Below, in pieces: positions 35,427 to 46,607 of a DNA stretch of 64,000 nucleotides (the stretch's first letter is position 1; each line of letters starts with the position of its first letter). Origin of the DNA: Mesocentrotus franciscanus (taxonomy: Eukaryota; Echinodermata; Echinoidea; Camarodonta; Strongylocentrotidae); contig CP137680.1 in the NCBI GenBank assembly GCA_037976565.1, positions 27,484,873 to 27,548,872 of the forward strand, read 5' to 3'. The notes under the pieces were generated by a model. It was not told the origin of the DNA. It saw nothing but the letters and a program-made list of their open reading frames with translations, and made no database searches. The position numbers and the translations under genes were made by a program.

Positions 35427-36208
35427 GTTGACTACTTCTGATAATTGCCCCTGTTCCGTTCTAAAAAGTGCCCTTTTTCTGGTGAGTGCCGCTTATCAGG
35501 TGCCCCATTTCCCCCAGATAATTCCCCTTATTACTTTGAAACGTGCTCCTTTTCTTTAAATGCCCCCCTTTCTAATCAACATAAGATGTAAGACTATCAA
35601 GAGCAACTTTCTCTTTAATTTCACCCAAAGCTCGCTCGCTACGCTCGCTACCATTTTAAGTTGATATAATTTTTATGTCTAATTAAAAGTCTTTTCATTC
35701 TTTAATGAGATTGTGATTCAAACCCCAACAGGATTGTGTTCTCCTCTTTATAAGATGCAATTTTTCGCACTGCGACTTCACAAATCTTAAATATTTTGCT
35801 CGCTCGCTTCGCCCGCCTGCAAATTAATATTCAGACCATCACACCCAACTGCAAGATATGATGCTAAAGCAGTATCTTGGACCATGTAAAGAGAGAAACA
35901 AATGTTGAAATCATCCCTTATAATGTAATCACAATGTAGGGATATACCAATGTATAACAATTATGTATTTTCACTTTGAGGTTTTCCTTTGTAGGTACCC
36001 CCTTTTTCCCCAGAAAGTGCCCTTTTGATGCTCCGCAGCCCCTGTATATAGTACGTATGGCCACATGATAGTATTCGAGGAAAGTTTTCACCATTTCGTG
36101 CAAAGGAATGGTAACAGACATTGCACTGTTACCCTCGTTGGTATTTAGAGTCTTTAGAGGGCATTAACTCTTTGTAAAATAATAACAATAATAATAATAA
36201 TACTCAGT

Positions 36209-36370
36209 TTTTATATAGCGCTTATTACAATCACTATAAGCGCTTCCAAACTTGGAGATTATTACCCCGGCTTTAGCTGTGCTACCATTACGGCGCTCTA
36301 GCATTTCAAAGAATTAATTTCTGCCAGGTACCCATTTACATCACCTGGGTTGAGTGTGTAATCAAGTTAT
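36209..36370 (+). repeat. Dispersed AGCGCTT repeat, unit C
   Basis: Positional counterpart of 7343-7510, with small changes at the AGCGCTT word. Confidence 0.65.
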
Positions 36371-36557
36371 TGTACTTTTGGCTCTAAGCAGAGGACACGA
36401 CATGAATTGAATTGATTTGTGTTGGTATTTATTCAAAAAATGAACATGGCAGCCCAGGGGCTGAATCATATGGAGTTTACAAGGTAAAATGACAAAGACA
36501 AAATGTTTTACAAATTTATACATATATCATGATAATATATTAATATGAAGGAGAGAA

Positions 36558-36601
36558 ATAGAGAGAGAGAGAGGAAGAGAGAGAGAGAGAGAGAGAGAGA
36601 A
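36558..36601. repeat. GA microsatellite, unit C
   Basis: Short interrupted (GA)n at the locus corresponding to 7686 in A. Confidence 0.9.
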
Positions 36602-38857
36602 ATTGAGAGGCGGGACAGAAAAGGAGAGAACGAGAAACAATGATATAGAGGCAGAAGTGTGACAATCTAGATGAAGAGATTATAAATTACATAAGAAATG
36701 AGGAGATTGATTAACATTCTAAAATTACGGTAAAATGTAAATAATTGTAGTAAGCGGAGGTAAAGAGTAGATGCAATAGAGGGGAATAGCGTGAAGGGGA
36801 CAGAAGGACAAAGAGCTGGTAAGAGGGAGGGAGACAGATAGAGAAGAGATCGATATTTATTATATATAGAGAGAAAGAGGGGGAGGGGAGGAAGGAGGAG
36901 AAGAGGAATACAAAAGAAAATGCATGATGATAAGATACATAAATACATTGTCATATTATAAAGTGAGAACAAAATTATCGGGGATAATAATTTATGGTAA
37001 AATTGTTAATTTTGAGTAAGGATATAAATGCTCAAAAAATGCTCTAGCGTGATATATAAATTTAAATTAAACCATTTGAAATATCGTAAGATAAACGTAA
37101 GAAAGATGTAACAATCATAAAGATTATATACATGTAAAAAGCAGCATCAGCAACAACAACAATGAATATACATGTAAATATAAAAAGCATCTTTCACTAT
37201 TTAAAGAGGAATATTGCACTTGGGAGTTTGCGTGTGAAAGTTCATTTACATTAACGATTTTATTTTAGCATAATTTACACAGCATGCCTATAGCTTGATT
37301 TACATTAATTATGAAGTTTTAATCATAAGCTACCAAAGTTGGGTATCTTATTGTATACGCTGCATAACGGAAATGTTGGTGGGTTTAACAAAAATATAAA
37401 CACACACATAAAATAGATATGCTGGATCAAATTAAAAACTAAAATACGAAGAAAAGTTTTTAAAATTCTAATAATCTCCATGTTGCTACTTTAAAGTGCA
37501 TTTTTCATACTAACACGGACAATTGATAAATCAAGTATAATGTGGAAAGTGAATCAACATGTTAGGGCACTGAATATAGTATTTTTCGTAAAACAGAAAA
37601 TTGTGACAATTACAAATCATTTGGTATGCTTGCTGAGCCTCAATCAATTGACTAATTATTTACATGATTTGAGAGAATATGACTTTAAGTTATGTATATT
37701 TAGCTTTCCACTATTTTGGAATATCACATTCCTCCCAAATTCAAGAAATGTTTTCTTCTTCGTTTTCATCCTCTTTACATCCTCCTTCTCCTAAAATTGG
37801 ATTCAAAGCGATTTTAAAATATTTCCTGTTGCTATACAAACACGTGTCCAGTTTAGCTTACTCATTGGTCAACAAGTTTACAATAGCTTGATCTGTGAAC
37901 TTCATTTCATCAAACCGAGTTTAATATTTTAAAACTGATTCTGTTGTTTTTTCTTTCCATAACTCGATTTTTGTAGTCGCTTGTCACATTAAAGAAGGAA
38001 ACATTCGGAACTAGGAAACCTTGCTCTACCAAATTTACATCACACCTGACGATCCCTTTAATCATTTAACCGATGAGGATGAGTTGGTAAATTATAAATC
38101 CCAACAGGTACCAATTTAGGTCACCTAGCTTAGCCAAGAGGTGCACTAGATACATGTAGGTATTCGAACTCTAAACATATTGATTGAAAATTAGATGAAA
38201 TAATTATTGAAGTCCTATTATCGATCCCTGTGTACGGCCAACATTTACAGACTAATTTTACACTTGGGGGGGGGGGGGTCTTTCAATAACATCATAAGTC
38301 TTCCCACTGCCATAATGGAAGGCAATAAAAAGGCTCTCATATAATATGTACATGTAGAGACAGTAGAGATAATGCCATTAAAGATTTGTAACGAAAAGGC
38401 TCATAATTAGCTCCTAAGTCTGTATCGTCAAAGACACGCACGTTCTTTCTTTATTTCTATAATCATTAAACCATTTAACCTCTGTCATAGTGGTTAAAAA
38501 TAGAGACAATCGTAAGGGTACAAATAAAAAGCTGTTTTATTTAAAATTACTAGTTTAACAGAAAAATGGCCAGTTCTGGCTTATGGTTTTTTTGCATAAT
38601 AGTTAGACGTTGCATGCTGAAAGGAACGAACATGAAGAGAAACAAGTGGCCACCTGAAAAACTCCAAATACCAATGTGAATTTTAAAAAATTAATATACA
38701 AAAATTATTATTTAAACGAAAATTGGTTATATTTCCTTCATATGGCGATTTCTGCCAAGACTGTTTCCCCGTTTCAGCAAGTTCAGTCGATCCATAAAAA
38801 CATGGGAACAATTTGTATACAGATGTCCAGAAATCCCATTTTGTATAGGATTTTCAC

Positions 38858-39363
38858 CTATGCTTTATTTACCTTGCTATAAAGTCTAGAAATGTCATTC
38901 CCCTTTACCCTTTTTCCAGACTTTTTAAGGGATGGAAGGACGATCTGATAGATCAGGGGGCCACTTTCCTTAAAAGTGCTTACCAACCTCAGCATATTCA
39001 CCAATATCAGGAGGTCCCTCTCCTTGGAAGTGCTTACCAACCTCGGCATATTCACCACTATCAGAAGGTCCCTCTCCTTGGAAGTGATTACCAACCTCAG
39101 CATATTGCCCAAGATCATAAGAGCATATGTAGCGCCCTTGTTGGATTCCCTGACTGTTTCATAGCCTTGCCAATGACTGCTATGGGGATGGTTCAACGAT
39201 GCTGGATTGGCATCAGGCTGTTTCCATCTTGCTATCGAAGCCCTCGGTAAGGAATTCACTGGCGACGAGGATAACTTCTCCAGGGTGAAGTACAAATGAC
39301 TCCCATTGTTGCTTTGGCGATTCCGATTGTTTTCATCTGCACTGTTTACCTCGGGCGCGAAGA
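38858..39363 (-). CDS. Putative tail exon of Ig receptor, copy C
   Basis: Same structure as 10014-10519: intron 39364-39433 (70 nt). Tyr motifs are conserved. The three 18-residue repeats carry a different mix (two with SKERDLLI, one with KESGPLI). It ends with the same lysine-rich stretch as A (PSLKKSGKRVKG). Confidence 0.6.
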
Positions 39364-39410
39364 CTGGGATATGGGGGCTGTTGTTTGTGTTTAAAGTGTC
39401 AGGATTCCCT

Positions 39411-40598
39411 CTAGCTTAACAATGGTGTCTCACGTTCACCAGAATCGTCATTTGGTACTGATGCATTCCTTGAGGCCAATGCAATACCGGAAGTACCAGA
39501 CTGATTCCTTTTGGTTCTACACCCCAACAAGACTCCAAACACTGCTGTTGTGATTAACCACAATGAGAGAAATAACAACGTTAACACCAAGTAAGTACTA
39601 TGGGCACTAGGAGTGGGTGCTGGATCTTCAGAATTTGAGTAATTGTTGTCTCCGGACATTTTAGAGATTATGGTGAAACCAATGGTTCCTTTGTTATTCG
39701 GGTTGTCATCTCCTTTGGTTAGACACATCACCACTTTCCCGACATCTCGTTCAGATATTTCCTGTATCAGCAGTTTTCGCCCTCCGTCTCGAATCCATGA
39801 ACGATTCTCAATATCTTCTTCTATTCCATCTGAACTGTAGAAACGCCAGTGATCGACATCGGATTCATCGTCACATTCGATAATGATGTCATTTCCTTCA
39901 TCAATGTATTGCAACTTTATGATATTTTGGTAGATGCAAGATCGCGTTATATCGATGTTTGGAAAATATGCATTGCAGGAAGCGTTATGAACGTTGTTGA
40001 TATCGTCAAAGTAGAGAGTTCTAGCTTTGATGCTTCGAAATGACCCGGGGGCATCATCAATTCCATTTAGTCCTATTCCTTTTAATGTCAAAGTGACATC
40101 AAGTTCACCCGAGTTTACTTCACATGATAATGTCATACTTCCGACTCCATTTTCATCACTACGCGGGGATCTAACAGTGCAATTGGGCATAATTTTACTA
40201 GAGTCAATTGATTTTACCGAATATTTCTGCGGAATATTATCCCCTAACTTACACTTAAAATCATGCTCCTTTTCATCGAATAGTGTTAGTGAAAGGACTG
40301 AGGTATCGGTACTTCGCGTTGCTTGAAAATTAAATTCATTGTTACTCAAAAGCAATCCAGCTTCAGTAAGTGCACATTGACCATTCTGATTATCCTGGCA
40401 GGTGTATATAGAGATGTATGCGTCATCTAACCCATAAAGCCAAGTAACATCTTCAGTCGAGTTTAAATAACATGTCAGATTTACTTGCTGGCCAATCAAC
40501 GCATGTTTTTCAGTCATTCTGCCTTGTCCTCCTGCATACAACAAAGACTGGATCCCACACAATAGGCCTAAAAACGAACGAAATGAGATAGTAGCCAT
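39411..40598 (-). CDS. Ig-superfamily single-pass receptor, copy C
   Basis: 395 codons from the ATG at 40598 (MATISF), the start conserved in A and B. An in-frame ATG 24 codons upstream (40670) exists only here and would put a non-hydrophobic stretch before the signal peptide, so it is not chosen. Same three-Ig, TM and short-tail layout. The domain 1 centre (YISIYTCQDNQ, then QATRSTDTSVLSL) resembles B, but its end (HDFKCKLG, then VKSID) resembles A. The membrane region is slightly changed (ITTAVFGVLLGC) and the tail has NDDSGERETPLLS. The domain 2 Trp is Leu. Confidence 0.85.
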   Translation of the reverse strand: MATISFRSFLGLLCGIQSLLYAGGQGRMTEKHALIGQQVNLTCYLNSTEDVTWLYGLDDAYISIYTCQDNQNGQCALTEAGLLLSNNEFNFQATRSTDTSVLSLTLFDEKEHDFKCKLGDNIPQKYSVKSIDSSKIMPNCTVRSPRSDENGVGSMTLSCEVNSGELDVTLTLKGIGLNGIDDAPGSFRSIKARTLYFDDINNVHNASCNAYFPNIDITRSCIYQNIIKLQYIDEGNDIIIECDDESDVDHWRFYSSDGIEEDIENRSWIRDGGRKLLIQEISERDVGKVVMCLTKGDDNPNNKGTIGFTIISKMSGDNNYSNSEDPAPTPSAHSTYLVLTLLFLSLWLITTAVFGVLLGCRTKRNQSGTSGIALASRNASVPNDDSGERETPLLS

Positions 40599-41144
40599 GA
40601 TTCTCAGATCTGATATACGTGATTCACAGTCAGGGATATTATGAAGATGGTGTATTATATTCAGATGCACAATGGCACAATCCGTATTTCATTATTAACC
40701 GTGCAGAAGCCACTCCGAGTAAATAACCACATTGCGAATGTGCTCTAAGAATGAATCAAGCTCATCACATAGGAGCGCATTCATTTCACGTACAATGGCG
40801 TGCACACTTACGCCCGAGTGAGTAAAACCGTGTTGAGGTTTGACATTCGTCCATTCATAGAATGACGTATACAATCGGAATTTGGAATGTTTCATTGAGT
40901 CCGAGCATGCTTTTTAATATCTGAAATGAAAGGGCCTGCTCAACCAAGAATGATAATAGTTTCTTTGTTAAAGATTTTCATTCTTTTTTTAAATATTGCA
41001 GCCTGATCGAGGGCAGAATTTTTACAATAAAATTATATATGAATAGTATACATAATAATCACAGACTGTGAGAGAGGAAAATGGGACAGAGAGAGAGAGA
41101 TTAAATGAGAGAGGGGGAGAGATAGAAGGAGGGAGAGATATTAA

Positions 41145-41183
<39 letters not shown>

Positions 41184-41479
41184 AGAGAAAGGAGAGAGTG
41201 TCAAAGAAAATAATGAATTGGGTTTATACCCCCGTAAGTGCAGTTGCAGTTTTTTACAGTAAGTTTCCTTCACTTGATGAATGTTTAATTTTAATTTTTT
41301 TTTAAGACAAGGGCAAAAAGTGATGTTGTGAACAAAAAGATTGCATTTCTCTATCAACATATTGAAGGGTTGAAGGGTTGTCATTTCATTTAAAGCATAT
41401 TTTAGAATTGAGTTATGGACTTGTCAACTACAGGAAAAGGCTTACAAAAAAAATTCCCTCTGTTTTTTCTGCTACATGC

Positions 41480-41672
41480 AAGGTCGTATCTAGGGGGTGT
41501 TTGGCGTTCAAACACCCCCCCCCCCCTTGGCAAACATGGGGGTGTTTTAGGTGTTCAAACACTCCCCTTGGCATCCCCCATTTTACCCCCATTTTGATTT
41601 TTTTTTGTTAACTTAGTGCTCACACTAAAATGCGTTTTGCCCCCCATGCCCTCCGCACTTCCGGCACCTATG
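41480..41672. mobile_element. Transposon fragment in unit C
   Basis: Begins AGGTCGTATCTAGGGGGTG and has paired words (GTTCAAACACCCCC and GTGTTCAAACACTCCCC). Absent from A and B at this place; it has removed the 5' end of the Cys/His-rich gene. Confidence 0.5.
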
Positions 41673-42162
41673 GTTGTAAGCACTGCACCCGAGTATTCTG
41701 TCAGAGTGCGTCCATTACTCCTCAAGTGCTCGTCGATGCTACAAACGCCCTCGTGGTCATAGCTTAGTCCTCATCGCACATCCCTCGTCTCAAGTTATTT
41801 CTTCCTCCAACAACAACAACAACTGTATTACCCCTTCAGCTGCTGTTTCTCGGGGAAGTCATCGACATCGCAGGCATTTCCATGGATACCATCACCATCA
41901 CTATCATCATCATCAATCTGGTAGTAGGCATCAGCACAACTCCTCGTCTCGGCGCCACCATCATCATCAGCATCCTTCGCATCACCATGACAACCTGGAG
42001 TTCTCCCAGCATCAGCACCAGCAGAGGGACTGCCGTCGCAGCAGGAGCAGGGGTCAACACAGGTCGGGAGGTCAGGAGTGCGACGAAGGTCATGCCAGGG
42101 TCCAAAGGGAAGGGCATTATTCACGAATGATGGAAAGATTCTTTGAAGATCTCATTATCTAG
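41673..42162 (+). pseudogene. Small Cys-rich/His-rich gene, broken, unit C
   Basis: Counterpart of 27186-27752. The first 21 or so codons are replaced by a transposon fragment. A 1-base deletion near 41706 shifts the frame after CKHCTRVFCQS. The position of the B stop is CAA here, and the downstream frame runs open through the His-rich part to MERFFEDLII and TAG at 42160. It keeps the second Cys (CKHC) that B has lost. Confidence 0.55.
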
Positions 42163-43993
42163 TCATTTTCTATAGGTCTGGAGGAAACTTCTGTTAACAT
42201 GTTGACTACTGAATTCTTATACTCCCTATTGATATTGAACAGGAACCTCTCAATTCCAGTAGGCAATGGGTTAACCTGGTAGTTTTTATTTGATTTTGGT
42301 ATCAGATGCATTTTCTATAGACTTCAGTCCAAACTGTTACATGCTTAGTATTAACCCATAACCTGCTGGAACCTGGTGGCCCTTTGTATTAAGCCTATGG
42401 CAATCAATGAATTCCGTAGTCAACGGCTTACACAGATGAAGCATTAGCAATGTTGTTGGACTATTTTGACACTACAATAGATCCTTGTTATAGTGAACTC
42501 TGTGGGACCCATGTAGTTAATATACTGAAACCTTCTTAGATCAGGGCTTAAGAACAATAAATTATGATAACATTAATGATAATGATAGGGTAGCCTCATC
42601 AGTGATCATAAATGTTCTCCCTGGCACAGCTTTCATGATAAGGTGCATAAGCCTTCAAGGAATTTCATCCTACCGGGTGCCCAATTTTTTCACCTGGGTG
42701 GAGAGTGGCAAATGTAGATTCATGTTTTGTAACTTCTAAGAAGTGGGATTGGCAATGTTACTTTGTTCTAAAAAGAGAGTTTGTTTTGAAAACTTTTGAT
42801 AGTGTACTTTATAACTAGGTTCCACAACATTACACGTTAATCAAATCCCCCCTATGAAGAGCATTGATTTTAGAATTTCTCTGAGTTAGATAGATAAATT
42901 CCTCTTTGTGCTGAAATATGACCAAAGCTCTTCCCCCTGTAGTTTCCTCTGTCAAAAAGTATGTAACCTGAAATCATTCTGGAATATGGCTGAAAATCGT
43001 ATAAGTATTGCTGAAAGGCAGCAATGGAAGAAAACGTTTATCTAGGTCTTAATCATGTATTTGGTGGTTACAAATAATAGTATTGTTTAATGTAATTTAA
43101 TAGATTGCTATAGATGGGATGAAGTGAAGTTTGGGAGTTAAATCTTACTCTATAAAAAACTAGTTAAGAGAGATTTAGCTCTGTACATGCGTTAAAAAGT
43201 TGAAGATGAAATCAGTTTGATGCAAGAACTGAAAAGTGCATCACACTTTGAAAGATAAAATAAGGCAATAAATGTAATAGTAAAATTGTAAATTTAGATG
43301 TCAAAAATTATAGTTACCTTTTTAAAATTAAATCTTGCTAGAAGTATAAAAAGGATGCAAGCTGTTGCAATATGAGCAGATGTACTTACAGTAATCTTTG
43401 ATATGTCACTGCAGCTGGACAAATTAATACTACCTTGAGATAACGAAAATATAAGCTACATTGAGTAAGTTCAGTAATTAATGTATTTATTCATGGTATG
43501 TTGTTCTGTGTTAAGTTTTTTAAGTTATAGGTAATGTCTGTTTTTGAATGACTATGGTTTTTCATTTCTTCACATTACAGAAATTATATTTGATGTAATT
43601 AAAACAACCTGAACTGCCTTAGTACCTATGAAAAAATTGGAAAAAGTAAAAAAAGTCTTTTCAAGTGGAAATTTAAGCTTATTCTTTAGAAATGAGGACA
43701 GGGTTAGGGTTAACCTTTACATTCTCTCTCCATTGGATGGACTTTTAACTATTTATTCATTGCTGTAAGTTTTTGTCATTATCTTGTTGGGACAAAAAAT
43801 ATGTTGTAATCTTGTGTGTGAACTTTTAAAAATATGGACATTTCATTTTTTCCTTTCTTATTCCCTGTTTATTTATTTGGTGATGGTCGACACTGATTCA
43901 TGTAAAGAATAAGAAATAGTGCATGCAATATATAAGTAGCTTATTTTGTGTATATTTTTGGTTAAAGTTACAAATGTAGATATCTTTTAATTA

Positions 43994-44180
43994 GGGGAGT
44001 TGGCTCAGTCGGTAAAGTGTCTGCCTGTCGAACACAAGATTCATGGGTTGGAATTCAACCCAGACAGATGACTGAAGTCTGCTTTGTGTGTTAACCTGCC
44101 CCTCCCTGTTTCGTAGATGCAGGCTATGTTACAGCGGAAAAGACACAGCATCCCTCAGGTAGGGCGTTATAAATTGTACT
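43994..44180 (+). mobile_element. tRNA-derived SINE, unit D
   Basis: Same element as at 601, with the B-box C-to-G change shared with unit C. Confidence 0.8.
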
Positions 44181-44389
44181 TTGCCATTACAGAAATATGA
44201 TTGTACGTTACCATTGATTGTAAAGCTATGATAGATCGAAGGAGATATGATTGATTTAACCTGTTGAGGAAGATTTCATTTTGCTATAACACTCATTTCA
44301 TGTTTGTCCAGATTCTGTCCCTTTTGATATATATTCTTTTCTTTAGTCATCTCTGTCCTCCTCCATTCCACACATCCCACACAGAGTGT

Positions 44390-44790
44390 GACGACGTCAC
44401 TAATCACCCCATCCCTGAATAAATTTAAGGAATATCACCGTTTTAGCATTGAAGGTGTGTTATTTTCTCAGGGGATGGGGCGCACGACACATAAACAGTT
44501 CAGGCAGTGGACTAAGTTCTCGTAGACTCCAGCCTGAGTATACTCATGTACCATCCTTAATTTCAGAGAGATATAATCAGTTGTAGGTTTATGTTCAATA
44601 CAGGGTCTCGATCTGAGTGATGAACATCTGTAAAAACTCAATAACACAAACATTGGCTGAGTATTCTAGAGCAACCACTTTCAAAATATATTTCAATACA
44701 ATATCATGGGCCGTACCCGGATTGCTTAAATTAGCAGTCTGCCGGGAGTAATTGAGCTTTAGTGGTGTGCCCAGCAGGAGAGTACAAAAT
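44390..44790 (-). pseudogene. Decayed unrecognised coding remnant, unit D
   Basis: Counterpart of 974-1413. The conceptual frame here reads through the region that is shifted in A (segment PTTDYISLKLRMVHEYTQAG) but has other stops after CVVRPIP. Different lesions in different copies suggest decay after the original gene or element was duplicated. Confidence 0.35.
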
Positions 44791-45722
44791 AATGGACATT
44801 GGGATGCACAGCCAATATTGGTAGAAAAATGTGACCATTCCTAGACTACATTCTACGCAAACATTTCAGTCTGAACATTGTCCAAATATTTTGACAGAGA
44901 TAGTTCAGTACTTCTGTATCAGAATGAAAATGTTTAGAAATTTGACAAAAATCTGCGCCCTCTGTCTTGATACATGATATCGTCTGCATGTTGAGAGCCT
45001 TTAATAAGGGCAGTAACTCACATTCTTTCCCTGATCTGGCGCTCAACAAGTGATACGTTGTTTTGGTCAATGAATTACAGACAGACAGCATTATAAGAAC
45101 TATTTGAAAGCCTGCTCCTTGGTATTTCTTACCCCGAAGTCTTATGTATTATGTATGATCACCAAGTTTGTAATCAATGAAGGACATACAATTTATTTCC
45201 ATGCTTTTTGAAATGTGTATATATTTCAATATGCAATACTGCAATGAAACCTTTTCATATGTAGACATTTTTTTGGACTGGTATAGGGGGGGGGGGGATA
45301 TTGAATAAGGTGGATATTTATATTTTGATGCAACGATGCATTTCTTTCAGTATAACCAAAGTAATTATGTTTGTTTACTTCATTCTTTCAAAACGAAATC
45401 ATGTCGTTGTGACAAAATAATGCGCCCATCAATAAGTGTTTTTAATGGACATATGTACAATATGCTAGCGTATATGCATCTCTTGTAGTATTAATCATTG
45501 CAGATTATAACGTATTCCTTCTTTCTGAGATTGATATAAAAATTGCTGGAAACTAAACATACAATTATTCTTTTGGTGCTGATTGTGTTTTGTATTCAAT
45601 TATTTTTTAAATTTCACTGACAATGGGAGTATGCTTGTTATCAGTGGTATCACAAGGGGGCACTTGATTTTTTTTGATTTTTTTTTTTGGGGCGCGGCCG
45701 GGGTGAGGATTGGGCTCTGTTG

Positions 45723-45726
45723 TTAA
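45723..45726. other. Empty TTAA target site in unit D
   Basis: The flanks on both sides match those of the MITE in A-C (left GGGCTCTG, right TATGTAGATGAAAAG), but only a single TTAA lies between them. This is the unoccupied site. Confidence 0.85.
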
Positions 45727-46095
45727 TATGTAGATGAAAAGTACTAAGAGAATAAGACCAATGAATATCGGTGGGGTATTTTTCTTTACATTTTGCCCCC
45801 TTCCCTTTCTTTCACTATTTCTCTCTTTTCCCAATGTTTTCCTTCAATTCAATATGGTAGGGAGGGGGGAAGGGGGGCATCTGGGTTTTATTTCTCCCTC
45901 ACTTTTTTCCTAAATTTCTCTTTAACCTCTTTCTTTCTTTTCTTCTCATAAACTCCTGCTCAACCCCACTTCTTTCTTCTTGCTCTTTCTGTCTCGGATT
46001 TTCTTTCTCTCTCACATATTCTTTTGATTATTTGCCATTTCTAATTGTTTGCCCTTTCATTCATCCTTTCTTTCATTGTGTCCTCCTCCCCCTCT

Positions 46096-46135
<40 letters not shown>

Positions 46136-46340
46136 CTCAATCCAATGTAATACTCACCATTTCTCTTTTCATTTTTTTTGTTGTTGCTTTTCTCAATTAA
46201 AAAAACGGGGGAGGGTCTTTATCTTGTTCTTTCTAGCTCAGATTTGTTTGTATCTCACCATTCTTGTAAATTGTTTTCAATTTCTCCCCATTGCCTCTTC
46301 TTCCTTCTGTCATATTCCTTTCTTTCTGACATCCCCTCCC

Positions 46341-46379
<39 letters not shown>

Positions 46380-46424
46380 TCCCTCTCTCTCTCTCTCTCC
46401 CTCTCTCCCCTCTCTCCCCTCTCT

Positions 46425-46469
<45 letters not shown>

Positions 46470-46607
46470 CTAATGTACCACTTTTCTGTATCTTGTTTTG
46501 TTTCTTTCTTCCCCCGCCCGCCCGATTAAACAAACAAAATAATACAACATAACAAATCTATAAGGAATTATAAATATTCCGATGAAATAAAAAAATAAAA
46601 ATAAAAA
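45727..46607. repeat. Polypyrimidine tract with long (CT)n, unit D
   Basis: Counterpart of 2837-3616, with CT runs expanded at 46098-46132 and 46342-46466. The latter is about 125 bp of nearly pure CT/CCCT. Confidence 0.8.

Larger units (their letters stand above)
29603..43408. repeat. Segmental duplication unit C
   Basis: Collinear with A and B. It lacks the long (TA)n run and the remnant tail exon: 35130 joins directly into the LINE fragment. It lacks the insertion found at 28701 in B. A transposon fragment at 41480-41672 replaces the 5' part of the Cys/His-rich gene. Its SINE shares a B-box mutation with unit D. Confidence 0.9.

Noticed and set aside
40599..40670. Upstream start for receptor copy C giving 419 residues
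   Set aside because: The extension is absent from A and B and would place a polar stretch before the conserved signal peptide.
40695..40895. Minus-strand 66-codon frame upstream of receptor C
   Set aside because: Not maintained as a frame in the aligned upstream regions of A and B; more likely leader or promoter sequence.
46032..46552. Long Ser/Leu/Pro/Phe-rich frames in the CT tracts
   Set aside because: Translation of (CT)n and CT-rich DNA; no start context, and overlapping frames are equally open.
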